From Archegozetes longisetosus (taxonomy: Eukaryota > Arthropoda > Arachnida > Sarcoptiformes > Trhypochthoniidae): a DNA stretch of 64,000 nt. Below, piece after piece: positions 45,748 through 56,199 of this stretch (the stretch's first letter is position 1; each line of letters opens with the position of its first letter). Position numbers and translations under genes: made by a program. The stretch covers positions 12,745,112 to 12,809,111 of the forward strand of contig JAEMBT020000009.1 in NCBI GenBank assembly GCA_018873245.2, written 5' to 3'. The notes beneath the pieces are model-generated. The model made no database searches. It had not been told where the DNA came from and worked only from the letters and a program-made list of their open reading frames with translations.

Positions 45748-48700
45748 CTTTAAAAAAATAATTGAAATGTTGAATACATAATAATGATTTGTCATACAAT
45801 AGTATACAACTTATAAGACTAGCTGATAGTAACATTAAATTTGATGCATACCAAGTATATAGTATATTAATGGTGTGCACGTGTCGTGGCGTGAAATGTA
45901 TATCAAAGCAATGCAATACAGTTTTAGTCGTAATCATATTTGTGTGAATCGACTTATGCCTTCTGAGCGACACGTATCGGTTCCCTTTTTTCCGCAATCA
46001 TGTTTTCATTCTTCAATGACAACAACATTTCTAAATAGCAGCTAACATGCCATCAGTGTTTCGGCCTGTTTTGCGAGAAAGCGCTTTCATTGACACACTT
46101 ATGTAGTGTCTCTGCCTTTCTCTCTCTCTCTCTCTCTCCCTTTCTCTCTTCATTTTTGTCCTCTCTTTCATTCTTTCATCCCTACACTCGACTCACTTTT
46201 ATTTGAATTAAACTAAAGCCAAAGCAACTGCTGCCACAAAAACCTAGAGTAACATTAGAGTGCATTGCGTGCATTGAAGCACTTTCTCTCTCGCAAACAG
46301 GCTTTCAGTGTGCTCTCTGTCATGTTTTCTAATTTTGTTATGCTCTCTCATTCTCTCGCACTCTTTCGGATTGTGCTATTCTCAGCCATTCTCTCGCACT
46401 GAGCCATTCTCTCGCACTCTCAGCTATTCTCTCCCACTCTCTCATTTCATGCCTGAATCCCCTTATACTGAGTCTCTCCCTATCTTTCGGTTCTGTTCAC
46501 ATCGAAGATAATGTTTATTTTTTAACTTTGATGCAAACGAATGCGAGAGTTTCGCAAAGGGGAGTAAGAGTGGAGCCAAAGCCAAAGATAGATAGGTATT
46601 AAAGTTTAGAAACTTTTGGCTCCCGGATGCCAACGAAAGCTTTTGTAATGTTGAAGACGTGCGAGAGGGGAGACTAAAGACTGGTCTGCTTGTGGGAGAG
46701 TCCTTGTATCGCTTCCCATCGATGGAGGGTATCTTTCCAAACAGGCCCCCATTCGTTGCTTATGGCCATTGAGGAGGAGTTTTGCCTTTCTCTAAATTCA
46801 TTTTACCAACAGATTCAATATAAAACATTATCACTTTCTCAAAAGGCACCCAAACTAGACGGGATTGACAAAAGAATCGATCGGCCATTGTCTGTCATAT
46901 GCATTGGGTTTCACTGATAGCCCAAACTTGAGCACATGATCGCAGCTTTACATTTAGACTCTTGTAGTCCACATGATCGCAGCCTTACATTTACTCTGTT
47001 GTAGTCCGCACGATCGTAGCCTTATATTTAGACGCTAGTAGTCCCTCAAATAGTCCGAGCGAATAGTCTAATCAACTCGACTCTCGCTTCTCCCCTATGT
47101 GTCATGTGATGCGATGAATAGACTGATGCAAAAGAATCTAAAGATACCACTATTGCCACTATGGATAAGAGTCCTCTTCTCATGGGAGTCAGCGCCTTAT
47201 TGTACCGTCAACTGTGCTTTACTATAGCGCACATATAATTTGAATAGTAGCTGGAATGCTATAATATTAGGAAACATTCAATACAGTTATCATAGATAAT
47301 AAGGGAGAGACTGAACAGGAATAAGGGGAGAATGACAATCATATTAGATGTCAGTATTGCTAGAATATGAGGAAAGTTTACGCCTCAATATCAATATTGA
47401 CACTGCACTCATCGGTGCTATTTAAGGCAAACCGAACATTCGTCCTCCACTATCAATCATTATATAATATTTTCGTTGTTGTAACAAAAGGTTTACTTAA
47501 TAATCTATTCGTATATCGATCTCTAAAATCGATCAGATTTTGCATATCGAAAAGCCATGTTAGGTTAGCTTAGCTTAGCTTAGCTTATATTAGGAAGGAA
47601 GGATTGAAATAATCAAAAGGCTCTGAGTTGCGGCATATTCTAAGCTATTTCTTTAGATACAATCTTAATTGATGATTGGTATTCTCGTTCTTGAGCATAA
47701 GATAGTCTACGCGAAAAGATTTCTAATTTTAAGAGTTATAAAAAGTTTGCATTGAAAGCTAAAAAGTTTTCCTTCGCTGCATTTAAGTCCAAATTCTGTG
47801 AGATAAAAATCGGATTTGGAAATCTTGGCAAGCATTCAACTTAGAACTGATTTAACCATGAAGTTTAAGATTAATAACGTATTGATGTTATAGACATATA
47901 TGAATAAAAAATCAAAATTTTAGAACAGATAGTTCTTAGATTAATGTTGGACTAGTGTTGTATTAGATCAGTGCTGGACTAGTGTTGTATTGGATTAGTG
48001 TTAGACTAGTGTTGTATTAGATTAGTGTAGGGTTAGGTCAGTATTGGATTAGATCAGTATTGGACCAGTGTTGTATTGGATCAGTATTGGGATAGTGTTG
48101 TATTAGACTAGTGTTGTGTTGAGTCAGTGTTGGACTAGCGTTGTACTGGATCCCAGTCATTGAGAGGTTGACATAATAACGAATGAAGATCTAAATATAG
48201 AATTAGGAAAATTTAAACTTTCAGTTTAAACATGGCAAATGTTAGAAGAGAATCGTTCAAAGTTTCTTTAAGCATGTGCTTGGTTTGACATTAAGGTTCT
48301 TCTGTTGCTCTCCTTCTGTATATGACAGGATTTCCTCGCATTTAACTAACAGTGTGATTAACAAATGTTTTCTCTCAATTATTTGTTCCCAATAGAGACA
48401 ACCAGATTCCAGAGAATGGATATAACACCACTCCTGCCAATCAACAGACCGAAAAAACCAGTGAAACGGTAAGAGTTGTTTTCAAATTAAATGTGTCCAA
48501 AATAAGCTTTCTAAAATTTATATTCTCCAGTCTCCAGTCTCTGCTATACAGTTCTATTTGTAATGTTGTTTTAATTTGAAATAAGACTTTATTGCACTCT
48601 AAAACCAGTATATGTAATATTACATATCGTCAAAGGGTCGGTGCTATACAGCCCTATCTATGATGTTGTTTAAATTTGAAATAAGGCTATATAGCACTCT

Positions 48701-51700
48701 AAAAACAATATATAATATTGCATACCGCCGAGTGAGTGCTATAAAGTATTATCTGTAAAGTTGTTTCGATTAGAGATAAGGCTTTGTAGCACTGACCCAA
48801 TGATACATAACGTTAGATGTGGTTGAGTCAGTGCTATAAAGTGTTGTCTGCGATGTTATTTGGATTAGAGATAGGACTGTATAGCGCTATAAAATGAGGT
48901 GTATATATATGTATATTAATATTGATTTTCATAATGAGACTTATTAGGGTGAATAGAAAAACTAATATGAATAAATTACAGGAAACGATGAGGCGTTATC
49001 TGTTATGCCCAGCAGGACTATCAATATTGCACCTGAAGAAATTCATAGCAACCAAGTATGGATTGCCAAACACGTATAAGGTATATATAAATTCATGTTA
49101 GATAGTGTTCTCTTATGCTGTACACTTTAGAGTTTAATAATCGCCGGTAGATACGAATAGCTTCTGATAGAGATACGCTTTTAGGGTGCGTATCATATGA
49201 CAGATACTGTTAGCTACTAATACATGTACATGACGTACATTTTCTTATTAATATATTAATATATTTTATGAATCTATGAACAACCCGTTGAACACATCCA
49301 AACGCAGGTTTGAATTTAGTTGCTATGAACGATTAATAAATACTTAACTGTAATGCATGACATGTAAACCAGAACTTGTCCTTCATATCAAAGTACTATA
49401 AGATAAGAGATCTGACGCGGAATGAAACAGAGAAAACAGAAAGAGAGATATGTAATATTTTAAAACCAGCCGTCTTTGAGATAATTAAGTATATGAGTAC
49501 TATGGAGGCCAGTCTTCCAAATGAATTACTTGGTATAGTCGCCCCTTACAAATAAGCTCATTAAATGAAGAGTCTGAGAGATAAAACTCTCCTCATTTAT
49601 GATAATGCACTCCAATAGAATCTGCAGTCGACCGAAATCAAGCTGAAAAACGCCTTAAGGATAAAGCTGTGCCTCTACTCAACTGATATTACAATCGAAT
49701 CCCGTTTCATTCAGAGCCTTTAGATTGAAATGTTACATAACTTCTAACTTCTCTCTTAATCAATTGATTGCTTGCATAATATTTATCACGTTTTCTGTTA
49801 GAACCAATAATAACTAGCATTGATTATTAGTTTTATCGCAATTTCTATCTAGCGGTGAGATACCATAATCTGGAAATAGAGTTCTCCTAAATATCAAATC
49901 ATCATTGATTGACTTGTACGGCCCTATCTATTCGATTATTAGTTTTTGTGTGGGATTACTAGTCTATCACTCATTTTGCCTAGCTTGCAAAGTTTCAATT
50001 GAAACTCTTGCAGCAAATTTTAGGAGATTGCTGGTTATGTTTTAGCGTGCTGACTATTTTTCATCCTGCTATGTTTTGGCCTGCCGACTATTTTTTATCT
50101 TGCTATGTTTTATCTTACGGACTATTTTTTAGCTTGCTAACTACGTTTTAGCTTGCTAACCATTTCTCCTATGTTCATAACTTAGTTAAATGAGCTCATT
50201 AATTCAAATGATGAATTTAAATGAGAAAACTTTCTCAAATTAACTTGTTAGAAAATTTACAATAAATAATAATGACATAATGTGTAGTTAGTGCTTATCA
50301 AAAGCTTTCTCACTTTCTCAAATAAATAGAAATGGGTTTCTAAATGCAGATAAGCAATAGTGTTAGGCAAACATCTAAAACAGAGAGGATGGATTCATAC
50401 ACTGAGCCAAAACACGAGTTTGGTATTGGATTTAATCCATGCCAAACACTGGGACAAGGAATGCATTATTAATCCTCTAAGGGCTTGTCTCAGAGTGCGT
50501 GTAAAGTAGAGAATACCTTCTGGCAGAATGGCACATGTAATTTAAAGTGAACAGGCAGAAAAGGCATTACAGTAATACCTCCATATAGTCAATCCTGAGT
50601 TACCGACACTTCACATTTACTATTGCCAGCTTTCTCTCTCTTTAATCAACTAATTATTAGTTCGATAGTTTGTGTTTGGCCCCATAAGTGCGTTCGGTAT
50701 ATCGACGATTGACTACATCTAAAATCCACTATCAAAAGGTTGACTATATCGAGGTATTTCTGCATTGAAGGCAAAGAAGGCATTACAGTATTAAAGGCAG
50801 ACTTTACACAGTCTTGTGACGTACTCTTTCATTGAGGAAGAGAGCGTTCAGTCACGACGCGAACCGCAACAAACTTGAAACCTGAAGCAAAGTAGACCCA
50901 CCCCTCCTCAACCTCGTAACCGATATCTAGTAGAATGTAAGATTGGAAAAGGCCATCAAGTCTATTAACATGAATCTGTGGTGAAGTTACTCGATCTCAT
51001 CCGCGTATATGTTTTATTATAGACTACTATCTTGCTCGGTGTCAGTTCGCATTCTTTTCAACTAAATAATAAGCACTTTAGGTCTAGGATAACAATGAGT
51101 TTTCCAAAAATTGATTTATTAGTCTTTCTTAAAGTCAATACCAATTATCGATCATTTCTACAGTAAAGAAAGCATAAAAAGGATTTGATTGACTCGGAGC
51201 CGACTGAAAAAATCGATAAACACTAGACTTATTATTTGGTATAAACAGGAGTAGATCTGAGTTTTCATGAGAATAGATGTGAGCTTTTATGAGGATAAGT
51301 CTGTGTTTTTACGAAAATAAAACAAAATCTGATTGAAAAATAATTTTATTCAGACGGCATAAATAAACACGAAAATTATGCACGATTTAAACATCTTATT
51401 ATTATGATTACATTTATGCGGCTGCAGCTTTTGATTGATGTAAAAACGCGGCCAATTTAGCCAAACTCTAAATGACTCGCATTAGGTATTAGAGAAAGAA
51501 AAAAACTAAATCCGGTTTTCTATGGTTTCATTGTGATGTAGGTGGACGTCATGTATTTGGAAGATATCCTGAGCGAGGATTACACGTTGATGGATGTGGC
51601 GTATATATATGCCTGGAGAAGGGTATGTGTTATGTTAGATGCATTAGACTCCCTTTTTGTCTCTCTCTCTCCTTTCTCTTTTACTCTCTTTTGTCCCTCT

Positions 51701-51762
51701 CCGTCTCTCTCTGTCTATATATCTGTTTCTGAATATATCTCTGTGTATGACTTTCGTTCGCT

Positions 51763-51804
<42 letters not shown>

Positions 51805-54800
51805 CTCCTCTTCATGCATATCAATATAAATACTATTTATTATTCCGCTAAAGTTAAGTTATGTAGAGATGCATAGCAAGCTGTCGCACACTTAGCGTGC
51901 AGCACAATTATATATGAAATACACTATCCATAAAAGTTTAATGCGTGCGTCTTCTGTCTATTACTATTTATGTATTGATCTTTCCATTTATTTCTCTTTT
52001 TTATCTTCTATCCAATGTATCCCTAAATGGTCACAAACAGAGCGATCCGATGCGTCTCTTTTATCGCATATGTGAACGACCGATAAAGCGATTAAAGACA
52101 ACACATCCACAAAGTATAGAATCAAAGACAACACATCGACAAAGTATAGAATCAAAGAGTGGGAGTGTAAGCAATGTTAACAATACCAATAGTAATAACA
52201 CAAATAATAACAGTGTGACTCAGTCTGCATCTACATCAAACACAAGCACATTCAGCACGATAATGACAGGTGCGGCAACAGATTCAGTATTGGGATCAGC
52301 TGGCGTGACATCAAGCAAGGGATCTACTGCTACGCCCAAAAATGCGGATACAAGTGCTTCGCTCAATGCATATCGTCTTACTTCGTCTTCAACAGCAGCT
52401 ACACCTCAAGGGATATACATGACTAGTGCTAGTGCTGTACAAACCGATGAGCCGCCGAAGAAGTTGAGAAAGATTTTGCCGGCAAATAACTCAAGTGCTT
52501 CCACGCCCAAACCTCTGCCGCATCTTTTGACTATTAATTGTGCTGCAACTCCACCATCTACCAACACCTCTACAGTCAATTCTTTGCGTCAGTGCAGAAT
52601 CAATTCGGATAAGAATAAGTCTTTCACTTCTGTTAACAATTTGGATAAAAATAAGTCTTTGAGTTGTGCAACCAATTCGGATAAAAACAAGTCTTTGTCT
52701 TCTACTATCAATTCGAGCTGTAATGTAGGATTAAGTGCTTGGAAGACAGTGAAAGATGAAAGTGTGAGAAATACATGCAACAAAAAGAGTTCAAGCCGTA
52801 AGTCATCATCATTCGACGTGCAGACCCTGATCGGGACGAAAGCAGGAGCGGTAGGACAGAACCAAGAGTCAGGCAATAGTGGAAATGAGAGCAAGGATGA
52901 AATAAGTCATAAGAGTAGTGATGGAAAGAGAAGTAACTCAAGTGTGCGTGAGGTGAGTCGTAATTCAGTGTCATCGACGTGTTCAATGGCATTGAGTGTG
53001 TCGTCAATAAGAACAGGTTGTAATAAAAAACCGCTATCGAACCCATCATCCGTTGCAATATCGAGACCACCTACTAATAGGAGTGTATCACCTAATACTA
53101 AGCTTGCAACTGTTGCATCTACTCGTCCTTTTGTTCCATTGAAAATTACAAAAAGTGGAACATTTGTGTCTCCAAAACAACTGAATGTGAAGTCATTGAA
53201 AACATCGCAAAGTGATGTGTCAGTTAAAAATTGTGGCGCAACCAGAGACGTGACGACTGATAGCTTTGATAAACCAATTACTGCTTCAAGGTCTGAACCA
53301 CAGATCATTGCAAGTAAGCCGCAAAAACAATCTAATCCATTATCTCCACCATCTATTCGAATTAAACTTCCACCGCCGCCGACCACCAAAAGTCCTACAA
53401 AGTCAGGTTCGGTGACAAATAAGACAACGACTTCCTTAGGCTCGCCATCAGTTTCGACACATAATAACAGCAAAAATGATAACAAGAATGATAACAAAAC
53501 TAATATCAAAGAGCAAACACAGTCGTCAAGACAGGAGGGTTTGAATGAATCACAAAGGGATAGCTTAGTGTCTGATACAAAGGAGTCGTCAGAGCCTAAG
53601 AAGCAGTTATCAGAGTCTAAGATAGCAGTAACACAGCAGAAATCAGTACATATATCGCAATCTAAGTCATCGACAAGTCAAACATCAGTGACCAAAACGA
53701 AAGGCGCATCAATTAATCAAATAGTGAGTAAGATAGCATCTGGCGTTACGGCAAAGACAGCTAGTGTAAATGTGACAAGTACTACACCAACGCTCGAATT
53801 AGGTAAGAGTAACACGAGTGGAATCAACAGAAATGTGAATGGACTGAGTAGTAGTAAGAGTGGAATGAGCAGTAGTGCCAATGGATTGAGCAGTAGTGCC
53901 AATGGATTGAGCAGTAGTGCGAGTGGACTAAGCAGTAGCACGAATGGACTAAGCAGTAGTGCGACTGCAGCTCTCGCTCTCAACGTTAATACCAGTAGAG
54001 CTCTTGCTCTCAACACTAATATCAGTGGAGCTCTTGCTCTCAAGACAACTCCAGGTTCATCTAAGGTTACTGCTAATGAGGTGAACGATGATAAAGTGAG
54101 CACTACTACAAATGAAAGTGGCGTCAGTTCATCCATACATAAGAACCAGGAGGAAAGTGCAATCAAAGCTGTTACCACTAATACGGGTAATTTAGTTATA
54201 CGCATATCAACCAAGTCTAACAGTGTTGAGAATTGTGTCTCAGCTAAGGATAGAAATAAGTTTGAGATCAAAAGGGATACACATAAACTCAGTTCTACCC
54301 TCTCTGCTTCTGATCCCAAGAACGACAAAACTTCTCCCAAGTCAACCAACAATCATAATCGTGATAATGATGATGACGACGATGACGACGACGACAATTC
54401 AATAGATGGAAGGAAGTTAGTGGTGGATGTGCCGAATGAGGATAGTTGTGAAAATGAAGTGGGAACTAGTAAAGTGACTTTTGAAATAGATGATATTGAC
54501 AGTGGGCGGGGAAGTGATATTATTAGATTGAGTTGTGATGACATCGAAATTGGATCTCCGCAATCTACTACGTTATCTATCAAAACACCAGAGTCTATCT
54601 CTGCTTCTTCCGATATTTCCTCCAAATTGGCCCTCAACATCACCTCCACCACACTTTCCGCCACTTCTGCAGTTCTGGCTTCTCCACCGCCTACTCCCAC
54701 TCCTAGTCCTAAGTCTGAATCTGATCCGTGCGTTTCGATCGATTCGAAGTCGAGTTCTTCATCTGGTTCACCAAACGGGCCGTTGGATCTGTCGATGTCG

Positions 54801-55283
54801 ACGAACAAGAAGGAAAGCAACGAGAAGATGAGTCCATCATTGTCGATGAGAGCGATTTATGACATCCCTCCGCCCAAACCGAAGCACTGTGTGAATCCAG
54901 CTGTTCTCGATAAACATCGCGGTCTGTTTCCGCCATCCACTGCACCCAACAAACAGCACCCATCATTCAAGATCATCCCCACCTCCAGGCAATCCAATCT
55001 TACGCAACCCCAAACTTCCACTAATTTCAACCCTTCCAAAAAGGATCGATCCATTAATTCTTCCCTCATTTCAACCAATCCCACATCAGGCAGTAATCAA
55101 TCGGCTAACTCTCGAAACCGGTCGCCATCACATCATCACCATCACCATCATCATCACCAGAATCAGAAGAATTATTCGGTGATAACTCCTGATCCGCATC
55201 GTTACACTCCAAAGCTCGTAATTAGAAATATAAGTTCTCCGCCTTCCATCACTTCTCACTTTAATTATCCGGCACATCATTAA
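44068..55283 (+). CDS. Psc: Psc/Su(z)2/BMI1-like Polycomb RING-finger protein, nine coding exons
   Basis: PCGF subunit of Polycomb repressive complex 1, which acts with RING1/Sce in histone H2A ubiquitination and chromatin compaction. Exons: 44068-44287, 44378-44474, 44556-44611, 44972-45019, 45244-45340, 48396-48468, 48982-49080, 51542-51622, 52041-55283. All introns are GT-AG, and the total of 4,014 bases gives 1,337 residues. The RING C3HC4 (residues 54-92) has CILC, CLH, CKSC and CPIC, split by a 90-base intron between ECLHS and FCKSC. It is followed by [11 protein letters not shown] and [13 protein letters not shown]. The RAWUL domain spans residues about 150-275 ([40 protein letters not shown]). 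The last exon encodes a Ser/Thr/Asn-rich tail of about 1,060 residues, with internal repeats, an Asp run (about 54370), PLDLS (residues 1171-1175) and nine His (55131-55157). Insect Psc and Su(z)2 also have long tails; vertebrate PCGFs do not. Confidence 0.93.
44475..44555 (+). other. Short intron inside the RING-to-linker region
   Basis: 81 bases, GTAAAA to TTTAATAG, splitting an Arg codon (AG/A) at the end of KPLLNIR. With the neighbouring introns of 90, 360 and 224 bases it shows the normal intron style of this genome and supports the exon chain. Confidence 0.85.
45451..45525 (+). repeat. (TC)n then (AAT)n microsatellite in Psc intron 5
   Basis: About 47 bases of TC followed directly by about nine AAT/ATA units. 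It starts 110 bases after exon 5. It is complementary to the (GA)n tract at 45697-45746 in the same intron. Confidence 0.97.
45697..45746 (+). repeat. (GA)n microsatellite in Psc intron 5
   Basis: About 50 bases of uninterrupted GA. In the unspliced transcript it can pair with the upstream (UC)n tract across a loop of about 170 bases. Confidence 0.97.
46100..46460 (+). promoter_or_regulatory. GAGA/GCCAT-rich cluster in Psc intron 5 (candidate Polycomb response element)
   Basis: A TC microsatellite (46118-46147) is followed by repeated CTCTC words (GAGAG on minus). Two tandem phrases AGCCATTCTCTCGCACT lie at about 46384 and 46401. CTCTC is the GAGA-factor/Pipsqueak core and GCCAT the core of the Pho/YY1 site, the two commonest motifs of Drosophila Polycomb response elements. 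Whether they work here is inference. The weak 67-codon frame over this stretch is composition-driven. Confidence 0.4.
46932..47045 (+). repeat. Three-copy ~38-base tandem repeat in Psc intron 5
   Basis: Three copies of the unit CACATGATCGCAGC(C/T)TTACATTTA...TTGTAGTCC, diverging slightly (the third has GATCGTAGCCTTATATTTAG). No coding role. Confidence 0.9.
47940..48150 (+). repeat. Degenerate minisatellite (GTTGGACTAGTGTTGTATTA units)
   Basis: About eight copies of a roughly 25-28-base unit alternating GGATCAGT/GGACTAGT with GTTGTATTAGA. It lies in Psc intron 5, about 250 bases before exon 6. Confidence 0.9.
48539..48890 (+). repeat. Four tandem hairpin repeats in Psc intron 6
   Basis: Four ~60-base units at about 48540-48599, 48641-48699, 48735-48792 and 48831-48888. 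Each has the form GTGCTATA...TATCTGTA-loop-TTAGAGATA...TATAGCAC and is able to fold on itself. Unit spacing is about 95 bases. Related units recur 7 kb away after the gene (56041-56191). No protein coding. Confidence 0.85.
50025..50165 (+). repeat. ~35-base tandem repeat in Psc intron 7
   Basis: Four degenerate copies of a TGCTATGTTTTAGCTTGC.GACTATTTTT unit. Non-coding. Confidence 0.8.
51765..51802 (+). repeat. (TC)n microsatellite in Psc intron 8
   Basis: About 37 bases of TC repeats, within a longer pyrimidine-rich stretch (51650-51810), 140 bases after exon 8. Frames reading Ser/Leu through it continue open from exon 8 but are not the spliced frame. Confidence 0.95.
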
Positions 55284-55440
55284 GTCTGGGAACCGAAGTC
55301 TGAGAATCGGGGTTCGTGAATCGAGGTCTACGAATCGGGATCTGCAAGTAGGGGTCTACGAGCCGAGGTCTACGAGCCGGAGTCTACGGGCCGAGGTCTA
55401 CGAGTCGAAGTCTATGAATCGGAATTTACGATCCACTTTA
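55284..55440 (+). repeat. 14-base minisatellite directly after the Psc stop codon
   Basis: About ten units of GGTCTACGAGCCGA with changes begin immediately after TAA at 55281-55283 and are GC-rich relative to the flank. It is therefore within the 3' untranslated region. Confidence 0.9.
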
Positions 55441-55511
55441 TGATATTTGGATAACTTTATTTCACCTGTTATTAGCTTGGAGTTTATACATGCATAAGTT
55501 ATATACAGTAT

Positions 55512-55517
55512 AATAAA
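55512..55517 (+). terminator. Candidate poly(A) signal of the Psc-like gene
   Basis: AATAAA, 229 bases after the stop codon, within TATAATAAATATATATA. It is the first exact hexamer downstream. A second gene-end signal further on cannot be excluded. Confidence 0.5.
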
Positions 55518-55539
55518 TATATATATATATATATGAAAT

Positions 55540-56030
55540 ATATTAAATTTATATGATTATAAGTTGAATCGTAGAGTACAAAATCTGATAGTGCGTGTTT
55601 TTGGTGTGTTCTTTTAATTTACGCTAAACTTAACTATGACAAATTCATTTGTCATAAAGTGGTATCTTATGTGTACAAAAAAATATATAAAAAAAATTAT
55701 GATTTGTATTCTCCTTATTTAAAAAAATCTTTTATTCAAACCACAAAAAAATATAATGAATTTTTTATTTAAATATGTAGTTCTAACATATAAAATACAA
55801 GTTTCTGTCATGAATGATCATAATTGATATAATTGTAGTGTTAGTGTCAATAATTTCTTAATTACGTAAAAGTATGTAATTACACAAAATTGATGTGCTA
55901 ATTATGAATTATGTAAATAGAATTAACTCTTTATTTATCCTAGCACTAATTTAAACATCAAACACCAAGTTCAATTAATGCTATAAAGTTATATTTGTCA
56001 TTTTTGTTAGAAATGCATTTTATAGCACTC
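55540..56030. other. AT-rich 3' flank of the Psc-like gene
   Basis: Very AT-rich, with runs of A and T. No gene recognised. Confidence 0.4.
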
Positions 56031-56040
56031 ACTTCCTGTC

Positions 56041-56191
56041 AGTGCTATAACGTCGTATCTGTATTGTTGTTTTAGTTACAGATAGCACTTTATAGCACTT
56101 GCCCAACCATGTGTATTACGTATGATGGACTGAGTGCCATACAGTTGTATCTGTAATGTTATTTCAATTACAAATAGTACTTTATAGCACT
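56041..56191 (+). repeat. Two more hairpin repeats of the Psc-locus family
   Basis: Units at 56041-56099 and 56131-56191. The first pairs AGTGCTATAACG and ATCTGTA with TTACAGATAGCACTTTATAG, leaving a ~12-base loop; about 20 of 23 positions in each arm match. The second is similar. A partial unit precedes them at about 55980-56030. They have the same design as 48539-48890. Confidence 0.85.
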
Positions 56192-56199
56192 GGTCTGAC

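Noticed and set aside
32519-52000. Ser/Leu- and Arg/Glu-rich open frames at GA/TC tracts
   Set aside because: Dinucleotide repeats have no stop codons in any frame; the protein content is an artefact.
52589-55084. Minus-strand frames of 75-211 codons inside the last Psc exon
   Set aside because: They are antisense shadows of a long Ser/Thr-rich coding exon with no independent motifs.
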